64,000 bases of DNA, from assembly GCF_040239565.1 (NCBI RefSeq), contig NZ_JBEHWS010000001.1:186001-250000 (forward strand), read 5' to 3'. Position numbers and translations under genes: made by a program. The notes under the pieces were generated by a model. The model made no database searches, was not told the DNA's origin, and saw nothing but the letters and a program-made list of their open reading frames with translations. The stretch comes from Fulvimarina sp040239565 (GTDB lineage: Bacteria > Pseudomonadota > Alphaproteobacteria > Rhizobiales > Rhizobiaceae). Position 1 is the first letter of the stretch. Every line of letters starts with the position of its first letter. This document shows, one piece after another, positions 17,170-25,167 of the stretch.

Positions 17170-17529
17170 ATGACGTTCATCGATAAGCCATGGATCACGG
17201 TCGGCCGGGTCGAGGACATTCCGCGGCTCGGCGCGCGCCGCATCGAGGCGGGTTTTGCGACCATCGGCCTCTTCCGCAATGCCGATGACGAGGTTTTCGC
17301 GATCGAGGACAAGTGCCCGCACAAAGGCGGGCCGCTCAGTCAGGGCATCGTCCATGACGGCTGCGTGACCTGTCCACTCCACAACATGGTGATCTCGCTT
17401 CGATCGGGTGAAGTGCAGGGGCCCGACGAGGGCGGAGTGCGCACGTTCCGGGTGCGTCTGACCGATGGCGAAGTGCAGCTCAGCGGCGAAGATCTGGCGA
17501 GCGCCGCCAGCATGACGGTCGCGGCCTGA
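17170..17529 (+). CDS. nirD: Nitrite reductase small subunit, Rieske-type
   Basis: A 119-residue Rieske [2Fe-2S] protein with CPHKGGPLSQG and CPLHN supplying the two cysteines and two histidines of a true Rieske site. NirD assists electron flow in the NirB complex in the cytoplasm. ATG 17170 is preceded by GGAGGCAGG and lies ten bases after the nirB stop. Confidence 0.94.
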   Translation: MTFIDKPWITVGRVEDIPRLGARRIEAGFATIGLFRNADDEVFAIEDKCPHKGGPLSQGIVHDGCVTCPLHNMVISLRSGEVQGPDEGGVRTFRVRLTDGEVQLSGEDLASAASMTVAA

Positions 17530-17615
17530 CATCGGGGGATGGGTGAGAGCGGGGGCGCGAAACGGATGAGGGCTCCGACCCTCGTCCGTTTCGCCTGGAC
17601 AAGGATGGTTCGACC

Positions 17616-20297
17616 ATGAAACGCGCCGACGAAGCCGACCGGACCGTCAAAACGACCTGCCCGTATTGCGGTGTCGGCTGCGGAGTGCTCGCCACCCCGC
17701 GAGCCGACGGCTCGGTGACGATCGCTGGCGATCCCGACCATCCGGCGAATTTCGGCCGCCTCTGCTCGAAGGGCTCGGCGCTCGCCGAAACGCTGGGGCT
17801 GGAAGAGCGCGTGCTTCATCCGATGATGAACGGTCGACGCGCCGATTGGGACACCGCGCTTCAGACTGCCGCCGATACCTTCAATCAAGCGATCGCGGAA
17901 TACGGCCCCGATTCCGTCGCCTTCTATCTTTCCGGCCAACTTCTGACGGAGGATTACTACGTCGCGAACAAGCTGATGAAAGGCTTCATCGGCTCGGGAA
18001 ATATCGATACCAATTCACGCCTCTGCATGGCTTCTTCGGTCGCCGGCCACAAGCGCGCCTTCGGCAGCGATACCGTCCCCGGCACCTATACCGATCTTGA
18101 AGAGGCCGACCTTGTCGTCCTCACCGGCTCCAATCTCGCCTGGTGCCATCCCGTGATCTATCAGCGGATAGCTGCCGCCAAAACCAAGCGGCCCGAGATG
18201 AAGGTCGTCGTCATCGATCCGCGCCGGACGGCGACCAGCGAGATCGCCGATCTCCATCTTCCCATCGCGCCTGATGGTGACGTCGCGCTGTTCTCCGGCC
18301 TTCTATACGCGCTTACGGAAAGAGGCGCGGTGCATTGCGCCTATGTCTCGCGTCATACGGAAGGATTCGTCGAGGCGCTGCGTGCGTGCCGCGCCATGCG
18401 CGTTTCGACTGTCGCCGAACTCACGGGGTTGCCCCAAGACGAAATCCTCGCCTTCTACGATCTCTTCATCCGCACCGAGAAGGTCGTCACCGTCTACAGT
18501 CAGGGCGTCAATCAGTCGACGAGCGGCACCGACAAGGTGAATGCGATCATCAACTGCCATCTGGCGACGGGCCGGATCGGCAGGCCCGGTATGGGCCCAT
18601 TCTCGATCACCGGCCAGCCGAACGCCATGGGCGGACGCGAGGTGGGCGGCCTCGCCAATATGCTCGCGGCCCATATGGCGATCGAGGATGAAGCGGATCG
18701 CGCGAGGGTCGAAGCGTTCTGGAACGCGCCGAATGTCGCGACGAAGCCAGGGTTGAAGGCGGTCGAGCTCTTCGATGCGGTCCTCGATGGGCGGATCAAG
18801 GCGCTCTGGATTGCCGGCACCAATCCGGTCGTCTCGATGCCCGAGGCGGACAAGGTGAAAGCGGCGCTCGAAGCCTGCCCCTTCGTCGTCGTTTCCGACG
18901 TCGCCGCACAGACGGATACGACCGTCTTCGCGGACATCCTTTTGCCTGCTGCGGCCTGGGGCGAGAAGAACGGAACGGTGACCAATTCCGAGCGGCGCAT
19001 CTCGCGCCAGCGTCCTTTTCTGTCGCTTCCCGGAGAGGCGCGCTCCGACTGGGCGATCTTCGCCGAAGTTGCGCAGCGGATGGGATATAAGGGTTTCGAA
19101 TACGCGTCCGCCTCGGCCGTCTTCGACGAGCACGCCCGGCTCTCGGCCTATGAAAACGCCGGCTCTCGCGATTTCGACATCGGTGGCCTCGCTGGCTTGC
19201 CGGAAGCCGGATACGACCTGTTGAAGCCCACCCAATGGCCCGTTCCGACCGGGGCCGATTTAGTCGGCACCGAGACGCGTTTCTTCTCCGGAGGCGGATT
19301 CTATCACAGGGACGGGCGCGCCCGTTTCGTCGCGGTAAAACCGGAGAAAAAGCGCGAGAGCGCGCCTTTCCTGCTCAACACCGGGCGAGTGCGCGACCAC
19401 TGGCACACCATGACCCGGACGGGTCTGTCGCCGCGCCTTTCGGCTCACATCGCCGAGCCCTTCGTGGAGATTCATCCCGAGGATGCCGACGATCTGGGTA
19501 TCGCAGCTGCCGATCTCGTCGAGGTCTCTTCGCCGCGCGGGACCGCAGTGGTCCGCGCCCTCGTCACCGATCGGCAGGCAAAGGGGAATTGCTTCGTCCC
19601 CATGCACTGGACCGGACGTTACGCCCCTTCGGCGAGGATCGGGCCGCTCGCTCGCGCCGACGTCGATCCAGTTTCCGGCCAGCCGGCGCTGAAATCGAGC
19701 GTCGTCTCACTCAAACGCTTCGATGCGATTTGGCACGGATTTGCGATCCTCAGGGAAAGGCCCGATCTCGCCTCGATCGCCGGCAGTGCCGATTACGCAG
19801 CAGCGGCTCGGACCGAAAACGGCTGGCGACTGGAGCTCGCGGGCGCATCACTGCTTGCGGATCCGGACGGGTTCGCGCGCACCCTCTGTGGTGGCGCGGA
19901 GGGAGAGACAGCAGCCTATCGAGACCGGCGCACCGGGGCCGAGCGCTTCGCGGTGTTCGCCGACGGTGCTCTTCTGGGCGCTCTCTACATCTCTCCCGAA
20001 CCTGTTGCTGTTTCGCGGAACTGGGCGGTGACCCAACTCGGTCTCACCGATCGTACGGGGCGCCGGCGTGCCGAACTGCTCGCAGGGCGCGGTCCAGCCG
20101 ATCGCCCGGATCCGGGTTCGACCGTGTGCTCCTGCTTCTCCGTCGGGGTGAACCAGATAGCCGCGCTCGTCGCCTCGGGTGAAGCGGCCACGGTCGACGA
20201 GGTAGGTGCAGCGCTCAACGCCGGCACCAATTGCGGCTCCTGCCGCAGCGAAATCACAGGTATCATCGAGCAGTTTCGCGTTCAGGTCTCCGCTTGA
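17616..20297 (+). CDS. nasA: Assimilatory nitrate reductase, molybdopterin enzyme with C-terminal BFD domain
   Basis: An 893-residue cytoplasmic enzyme reducing nitrate to nitrite. The N-terminal [4Fe-4S] motif has cysteines at 15, 18, 22 and about 50 (CPYCGVGC ... RLCSKGS). The bis-MGD domain shows SNLAWCHPVIYQR, VVIDPRRTATSE, TGRIGRPGMGPFSITGQPNA and GTNPVVSMPEAD. The C-terminus carries a BFD-like [2Fe-2S] module (CSCFSVGVNQI ... CGSCRSEI), common in NasA proteins that receive electrons from a flavoprotein or ferredoxin. It closes the nitrate cluster; no terminator is obvious in the degenerate DNA that follows. Confidence 0.95.
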   Translation: MKRADEADRTVKTTCPYCGVGCGVLATPRADGSVTIAGDPDHPANFGRLCSKGSALAETLGLEERVLHPMMNGRRADWDTALQTAADTFNQAIAEYGPDSVAFYLSGQLLTEDYYVANKLMKGFIGSGNIDTNSRLCMASSVAGHKRAFGSDTVPGTYTDLEEADLVVLTGSNLAWCHPVIYQRIAAAKTKRPEMKVVVIDPRRTATSEIADLHLPIAPDGDVALFSGLLYALTERGAVHCAYVSRHTEGFVEALRACRAMRVSTVAELTGLPQDEILAFYDLFIRTEKVVTVYSQGVNQSTSGTDKVNAIINCHLATGRIGRPGMGPFSITGQPNAMGGREVGGLANMLAAHMAIEDEADRARVEAFWNAPNVATKPGLKAVELFDAVLDGRIKALWIAGTNPVVSMPEADKVKAALEACPFVVVSDVAAQTDTTVFADILLPAAAWGEKNGTVTNSERRISRQRPFLSLPGEARSDWAIFAEVAQRMGYKGFEYASASAVFDEHARLSAYENAGSRDFDIGGLAGLPEAGYDLLKPTQWPVPTGADLVGTETRFFSGGGFYHRDGRARFVAVKPEKKRESAPFLLNTGRVRDHWHTMTRTGLSPRLSAHIAEPFVEIHPEDADDLGIAAADLVEVSSPRGTAVVRALVTDRQAKGNCFVPMHWTGRYAPSARIGPLARADVDPVSGQPALKSSVVSLKRFDAIWHGFAILRERPDLASIAGSADYAAAARTENGWRLELAGASLLADPDGFARTLCGGAEGETAAYRDRRTGAERFAVFADGALLGALYISPEPVAVSRNWAVTQLGLTDRTGRRRAELLAGRGPADRPDPGSTVCSCFSVGVNQIAALVASGEAATVDEVGAALNAGTNCGSCRSEITGIIEQFRVQVSA

Positions 20298-20622
20298 CGG
20301 TGCATGACCGCACGCCCGGCGGAGCGCCCACCAAGGCGTTGCTCCGGCCAATTCGAAAATTTGATAAACGAGATTTCCAGCCACGGGCGCATCGTCCGGA
20401 ACGGTTGATAAGCCAATGAGACCGCCAACCTCTTCGAAGGCTACCAAAACGTAAAGCGCGATTGCTATAGCCGATAGAACGCCACGCTGAAAAAGTGATT
20501 TGATCCCCCAACACTAGCCGCGCCGATCGCGGTTTTGGAGTCTGCCATTTCCATGTGCGTATAACGCAGTCCTTTCGATAAGGACCGCCGCTAGGGTAGT
20601 CGTCTCCGGGCTTGGTGCGTCC
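20298..20622. other. Gene-free stretch after nasA
   Basis: No supported gene. On the minus strand a segment reading YVLVAFEEVGGLIGLSTV is protein-like, but it runs into stops and out of homology, so I assign nothing. The DNA may be debris left by the insertion events recorded immediately downstream. Confidence 0.4.
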
Positions 20623-20765
20623 CCCATGTAAGGGCGCAGTAGTTCGTCGCGGAGCTTGGAGTTGAAGCTCGCGCAGTAGCCGTTCTCCCATAGGCTGCCA
20701 AGCTCGATGAACGCTGTCTTCGCGCGGACTGCGACGATCCATTTCCTGGCCGCCTTCGCGGTGAA
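20623..20765 (-). mobile_element. IS3-family transposase (orfB) fragment
   Basis: The minus strand encodes KWIVAVRAKTAFIE followed by WENGYCASFNSKLRDELL, the conserved catalytic-core end of IS3-group integrase-type transposases (normally PGSPWENGYCESFN-KLRDELL). Only about 45 residues remain and the sequence degenerates on both sides, with no inverted repeats seen. It is a dead remnant. Confidence 0.75.
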
Positions 20766-20822
20766 TGCGCGAATCTTTTTCCGCGACCCGACCTGCCCGC
20801 GGACGATCCTTGCCGGGGCGAG

Positions 20823-21083
20823 GCGCTCATCCTGCCAGCGAGCCTCGGCTACTTGACGGCGCTCGTCTATCTCGCGGTCATCGGCTCCGTCGTCGGGTTC
20901 ACGACCTATCTCATGCTCGTCGCGCGGATCGGATCGGCGCGGGCCGGCAATGCGAAGGTTCTCTTCCCGTCCGTCGCTCTGACAATCTCGACGCTCTTCG
21001 AGGGCGACGTATGGACGACGACCGCTTTCGCTGGTGTCCTTCTCGCAGGGCTTGGAAATGCCGTCATGTTCGCGAAGCGGTGA
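20823..21083 (+). pseudogene. Truncated EamA/DMT transporter, C-terminal piece
   Basis: From about 20823 the plus strand reads EALILPASLGYLTALVYLA, then IGSVVGFTTYLMLVARIG and a last hydrophobic helix TTTAFAGVLLAGLGNAVMFA before TGA at 21081-21083. This is the final quarter of an EamA-type ten-helix exporter. The N-terminal part is missing and the break lies beside the IS3 fragment, suggesting loss by insertion and deletion. Confidence 0.65.
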
Positions 21084-21200
21084 ATGAGGGTGCCGTATCG
21101 GACACCGGCCTCAGCAGACGTGCGCTCGGGAGGTTTTCCGCCTCGCGCAAAAGCGTGCCTCGAACTCACACTGGCGGCCCTTTGAAAGAATTTCTCGCGC

Positions 21201-21557
21201 TTATAGCGCGGGACCGCGGTCCTGGATGCTTCGCAGATAGCGTATGATCGCGACTGCTTCCGTCGGCGAAAAGACAAATTCCGGCATGTCGCGATGTCCA
21301 GAAATCAGCCCCTCGACCAGCGCTTCCTCGAGATAGGAAACAGGATATTTCAGGGAGAGCTCGCGGAACGGCGGCGCCTCCGGATGCGGGCTCTCATCAC
21401 TTAAGCCCGTCGCATGGCAGCGAGCGCAATTTTTCTCGATCAGGGCATGACCCTTATCCTCAATTCCGTCGGTCTCGGAACGCGCGGGATTGCAGAACGC
21501 GACGACAAGCGCGGCGAACGATAGAGCCATGAAAAGGGATCTCGGCAACCGGGGCAT
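21201..21557 (-). CDS. Small secreted c-type cytochrome
   Basis: A 118-residue protein with a signal peptide (RSLFMALSFAALVVAFCNPA) and one heme c site, CARCH, near residue 42. A methionine in RDMPEFVFS (about residue 90) is the likely sixth heme ligand and the C-terminal helix AVAIIRYLRSIQ is typical of class I cytochrome c. GAGGAGACC precedes ATG 21557; an in-frame extension to 21629 lacks a signal. It probably carries electrons in the periplasm, but no partner enzyme is adjacent. A decayed relative lies about 150 bases upstream. Confidence 0.82.
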   Translation of the reverse strand: MPRLPRSLFMALSFAALVVAFCNPARSETDGIEDKGHALIEKNCARCHATGLSDESPHPEAPPFRELSLKYPVSYLEEALVEGLISGHRDMPEFVFSPTEAVAIIRYLRSIQDRGPAL

Positions 21558-21693
21558 TCTGGTCTCCTCGCTGGATCTCGTCCGCCGACAATGGCACTTC
21601 TGACCACCCGCATCCTTGATCTGGATCACTGTGGCGCTGGGATGCTTGCCGATCCGGCATGAGCTGCCGCTCCGGCCCAGGGAGTCCGGTGCA

Positions 21694-21705
21694 GGGGGGG
21701 GGGGG
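21694..21705 (+). repeat. Run of twelve G
   Basis: An uninterrupted G12 tract lies just beyond the stop codon of the decayed cytochrome gene on the other strand. Such a tract is prone to slippage and sequencing error. Confidence 0.85.
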
Positions 21706-21708
21706 CGC

Positions 21709-22108
21709 TCAGCGGAGGCTTTGGGTACAGGCGACGAGATCGTCGGCCTCGCGGCGGCTGAGGCTCATATCGGGCATCGCCGGATGGGGATCGTTGAGAA
21801 AGAACTTCAGCAAGGCGAGGTCATCGTCGCTCTTTTTCGTGATGGCCTAGAAGGTGAGGACGTCAGCGACGCCCGAGTGCTAATCGCGAGAGGCGATATG
21901 ACAGGCCGCATGCGGCGGGCGGAAAAGGTGCGGGGCATTCGCCGACCGCGTGAAAGAAGCAGGATTTCGGCCATCTCATACCTTCTGTCCCAAAGGTCCG
22001 CGCCGACGGACAGAGCCGGCGCGGAACCGAAGCCATCTTGCAGGGCGAGACGCCGGAAAACTCCCGTGAAAAATGCGCGTTCGGCGGCGACGCCTTAATC
22101 CGGATCAA
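21709..22108 (-). pseudogene. Decayed class I cytochrome c gene
   Basis: The minus strand ends with DLALLKFFLNDPHPAMPDMS followed by SRREADDLVACTQSLR and a stop, which is the C-terminal half of a class I cytochrome c (the MPDMS methionine is the axial ligand). Upstream, in another frame, CFFHAVGECPAPFPPAA corresponds to the heme region, but the CxxCH motif is broken (CFFH) and frames do not join. The copy is therefore inactivated. It resembles the intact cytochrome at 21201-21557 in type only. Confidence 0.65.
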
Positions 22109-22169
22109 TTTGCGCGCCTCGGAGGCGACAATTTCGTCGGCACCGCGTCTGGAGCTCTACGGTCGGACG

Positions 22170-22575
22170 GCGCCGGCTTCGGGCTATCCACTCGGCTACG
22201 GAGACCTCGAGGCGATGATCGCCGAGTGCGGCTTCGCGTCGATCATTCGAAGATCAACGGCTGGGTGCTGGTCCACGCGCCGCTGATCGAAAAGGGGCTG
22301 CGCCGGTTTCGGCCGCCTCATAGCGGTTCGATACGTTTCGACGAATGAGACATCGAAATACACGGACTGTGGCGATATCCGTGCCGCGCCATCGACACGC
22401 ATGGCAACGCGATCGACTTTCTGCCGAAGGCAACAAGCGACGCAGACGCGGCGAAGCGCTTCTTCCGCAAGACATTCAAGAATGAACTGTTGCTATCGCG
22501 GACGACGATCGGCACCGAAGACGCCGCGCCATTCCGAGCTCGATCCGCTACCCGTTCGACAATCGGCTCCTGAAA
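22170..22575 (+). mobile_element. IS6-family (IS26-like) transposase remnant
   Basis: Frames on the plus strand give GYGDLEAMIAE, then VDHSKINGWVLVHAPLIEKG and RRFRPPHSGSIRFDE, a stop, and GLWRYPCRAIDTHGNAIDF, DADAAKRFFRK. These match the DDE core of IS6-group transposases (YRDLEE, VDHSTI-RWV, WRYLYRAID-GN-VDF). A frameshift and an in-frame TGA show it is dead. Neither terminal repeat was found. Confidence 0.78.
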
Positions 22576-22588
22576 TCGGACCCGGTGC

Positions 22589-23332
22589 TCAAAGTTGCGA
22601 CACGCCCATTTGAACCGGCCTGCCGCCGAGAGCGAGGGTGAGAGAGTTTTCGATATGGCGGTCGAGGGCCGCTGCGGTCGCGTCCGCATTTCTTGCCTTG
22701 AGCGCCTCGAGGATCGCCAGATGTTCGCGGATGACGCGGCTGGCATTCTCGCCGGTCACCTGGAGGCGCGATTGGACGGCCATGCGGATCTTGATGGCGG
22801 TGACCCGATAGACATTGTCGACTAGCCGATTGCCGATCGAGGCGACGAATTCGGTGTGCATCGCCCAGTCCTGTCGCTGCAGCTGGTCGAGAAAGCCGGG
22901 ATCGGCGGGTCCGTCCGCTTTTGTCATAACCGCCGCCTGTTCGTGGTGCCAGCTTAGCCAAGCCTCGACCGTCTCAAGCCGGAGCCGGGCGATCATGTCG
23001 GATACGGCCGACAACTCGATCATCCGCCGCAGCTGATAGGCTTCGCGCACGAAGGCGACGTCGATGCTCGGCACCATCAGTCCCTTCTGCGGTACGGTAA
23101 CGAGCAGACCCTCGGCTTCGAAGCGGGGCACGGATTCGCGAACCGAGCCTAGCGTTGCGCCGGTGGCCTCGACGAGCTCGCGCTGGGTGACAAGCTGTCC
23201 CGGCTGCAACTGGCCGGTATTGAGAAGGTCCTCGATACGCTCATAGGCGAAACGGCGGAGCGAGCCGGGTCGGCCGTTCGCGTGGGGCTCCTCCGCCGGT
23301 CGCCGAAGGGCTTCTGGCAGGCGCTCGGGCAT
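22589..23332 (-). CDS. GntR family (FadR/FCD-type) transcriptional regulator
   Basis: A 247-residue repressor with an N-terminal winged helix (YERIEDLLNTGQLQPGQLVT, then QRELVEATGATLGSVRESV) and a C-terminal FCD ligand-binding domain with histidine/asparagine metal-site positions (HHEQ, HTEFVASIGN, REHLAILEAL). FCD members usually sense carboxylic or sugar acids. It is divergent from the TRAP transporter operon with about 120 bases between starts, which contain a palindrome, so it probably controls that operon. The frame is open far upstream, but ATG 23332 has GGAGAG in front of it and begins the homology. Confidence 0.88.
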   Translation of the reverse strand: MPERLPEALRRPAEEPHANGRPGSLRRFAYERIEDLLNTGQLQPGQLVTQRELVEATGATLGSVRESVPRFEAEGLLVTVPQKGLMVPSIDVAFVREAYQLRRMIELSAVSDMIARLRLETVEAWLSWHHEQAAVMTKADGPADPGFLDQLQRQDWAMHTEFVASIGNRLVDNVYRVTAIKIRMAVQSRLQVTGENASRVIREHLAILEALKARNADATAAALDRHIENSLTLALGGRPVQMGVSQL

Positions 23333-23360
23333 GGTCTCTCCGTTTTCGAGTTGATGACAT

Positions 23361-23381
23361 CTTACCAACATGTTAGTTGAG
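23361..23381. promoter_or_regulatory. Candidate GntR operator
   Basis: CTTACCAACATGTTAGTTGAG is a near-perfect palindrome centred on AACATGTT (23367-23374). It lies between the divergent gntR gene and the TRAP operon, the position expected of an FCD-type repressor site. Confidence 0.5.
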
Positions 23382-23452
23382 TGTCGAGGTGGCCAATCGC
23401 GCCGGGAGGGCGCGCCATCGTCGATCATCCGTCTCGGGAGGACCTTCTCACC

Positions 23453-24460
23453 ATGCTCATCAGCCGACGTCTGCTCATCGCATCGAGCTTTGCCATTGCA
23501 AGCGCCATCTCGTTCGCGCCCACCCTTGCGAGTGCTCAGGACAAGGTGACGCTTCGCCTGTCGACGCCCGCCTCCGAAACCGACCAGCGTTCGATCGCGC
23601 TCGCCGAGGTGTTCGGTCCGGCCGTCGAGGAGTTCGCGAGCTACGAGCCACACTACAACGCGTCCCTCGTCGCCCAGGGTTCGGAGCTGGAATCCATCGC
23701 GACGGGCGATCTCGAAATGTCGATCGCGTCCGCCCAGGAACTCGCGACCTTCTTTCCCGAATTCTCGATCTTCACGGCCGGCTACGTCCACCAGAGCGCC
23801 GAGCATCAGGTCGCCGTCTTCAACAACGAGCTGATGGACCCGTTCAAGCAGAAGGTCGAGGACGAACTCGGCGTGAAGCTGCTCTCGGTCATGTATCTTG
23901 GCCAGCGGCATGTGAACCTGCGCTTCCCGAAATCCGAGCGTGACGTGCAGACGCCGGAAGACCTTTCGGGCGTCAATCTGCGCATGCCGGGCAGCGACGC
24001 ATGGCAGTTCCTCGGCCGTGCGCTCGGCGCGAACCCGACGCCGATGGCCTTCACGGAAATCTACACCGCGCTCCAGACCGGCTCGGTCGACGGGCAGGAC
24101 AATCCGCTGCCGACCGTGGTCGACGCCAAGTTCTACGAGGTGACCAAGCAGGTCGCGCTGACCCAGCATCTTGTCGACCTCAACTATATCGCCTTCTCCA
24201 AGGCGGTCTGGGATGGCCTGACGCCAGAACAGCAGGAAGCTGTTCAGAAGGCTGCGGACGATGCCGCCCAAGCAGGCCGCGAAGCCCAGCTCGCCAAGGA
24301 AGAGGAGCTCGTCAGTTTCCTGAAGGAACAGGGCCTCGACGTCTACGAGCCGGATCTTGCCGCCTTCCGCGAGCATGTGCAGGCCGCCTATCAGGACTCC
24401 GAATTTGCCCAGTCCTGGCCGGAGGGCGTTCTGGAAAAGATCAACGCGCTCGGCGAATAA
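23453..24460 (+). CDS. TRAP transporter substrate-binding protein (DctP family)
   Basis: A 335-residue periplasmic binding protein with a signal peptide (MLISRRLLIASSFAIASAIS, cleavage after SAQ). The family arginine lies in VNLRMPGSDAWQFLGRALGA and the typical TEIYTALQTGSVDGQDNPLP motif follows at about residue 200. TRAP binding proteins carry carboxylate-containing substrates to a sodium-driven permease. ATG 23453 starts the signal peptide and has GGGAGGA upstream. Regulation by the adjacent GntR protein is likely. Confidence 0.92.
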   Translation: MLISRRLLIASSFAIASAISFAPTLASAQDKVTLRLSTPASETDQRSIALAEVFGPAVEEFASYEPHYNASLVAQGSELESIATGDLEMSIASAQELATFFPEFSIFTAGYVHQSAEHQVAVFNNELMDPFKQKVEDELGVKLLSVMYLGQRHVNLRFPKSERDVQTPEDLSGVNLRMPGSDAWQFLGRALGANPTPMAFTEIYTALQTGSVDGQDNPLPTVVDAKFYEVTKQVALTQHLVDLNYIAFSKAVWDGLTPEQQEAVQKAADDAAQAGREAQLAKEEELVSFLKEQGLDVYEPDLAAFREHVQAAYQDSEFAQSWPEGVLEKINALGE

Positions 24461-24475
24461 ACTGCTTTCAGACAA

Positions 24476-24515
24476 GGGCCTCGGGTCTTTCGACCCGGGG
24501 GCCGGTGCTTTTTCG
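24476..24515 (+). terminator. Hairpin between binding protein and small permease genes
   Basis: GGCCTCGGGTC pairs with GACCCGGGG(G)CC around TTTC, followed by GGTGCTTTTT. It has intrinsic-terminator form and would allow the binding protein to be made in excess over the membrane subunits, with partial readthrough into the permease genes. Confidence 0.55.
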
Positions 24516-24594
24516 TGTCTGACACCCGCACGGGCTATGGCGCCCTTGCGTTGCTGTCCGCACTCGATCCTTCGAGCGTAAGGATACCCTGACG

Positions 24595-25167
24595 ATGTCG
24601 AGACCCGTTGCGAAGCTTCGCAAGGCGGCCGAGGCGGTCGCCGCGCTGTTCATGCTCCTGATGTTCGCGACCTTTATCGTGCAGGTGGCGATCCGCTACG
24701 GCGCACGGCTGGACGGGCTCGTCGAAACCCTGCCTTTCCTCGATCCGACCTATTACGGCTGGACGCTGGAATTCTGCCTTGCCCTCTGGGTCTGGCTGAT
24801 CTTCTGGGGCAACGCCTTCGTGGTGCGGGACGTCGACCACGTCACCTTCGATCTTCTGTCCTCGGCTGCGCCCTGGCGGGTGCGGCGGATCTTGATCATC
24901 CTTACCGGCCTTGTCATCGCGGCGGGGCTCCTGCTGTCGATCGCGCCCACCTGGGACCGCTTCGCGATCCTCAGGCTCAAGCAGTCGGCGACCCTCGGCG
25001 ATCTCTTCGGCGACTGGATCCGGATGCGCGACATCTACGTGATCTACATCCTCTTCCTCGTCGTTGTCGCGGCCCGCTATCTCTGGGCCGTCTGGCGCGC
25101 CTTTCGCAGTTCGACCGCCGATCCCTTCGAGCATCAGGACGATGTGAGCGGGGAGACCGGCCGATGA
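24595..25167 (+). CDS. TRAP transporter small permease (DctQ family)
   Basis: A 190-residue membrane protein with four predicted helices (about residues 13-34, 60-80, 98-117 and 145-163), the DctQ architecture. The motif LEFCLALWVWLIFWGNAFVV and the following RDVDHVTFD are typical of the family. It overlaps the large permease gene by four bases (ATGA), indicating coupled translation. Confidence 0.88.
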   Translation: MSRPVAKLRKAAEAVAALFMLLMFATFIVQVAIRYGARLDGLVETLPFLDPTYYGWTLEFCLALWVWLIFWGNAFVVRDVDHVTFDLLSSAAPWRVRRILIILTGLVIAAGLLLSIAPTWDRFAILRLKQSATLGDLFGDWIRMRDIYVIYILFLVVVAARYLWAVWRAFRSSTADPFEHQDDVSGETGR

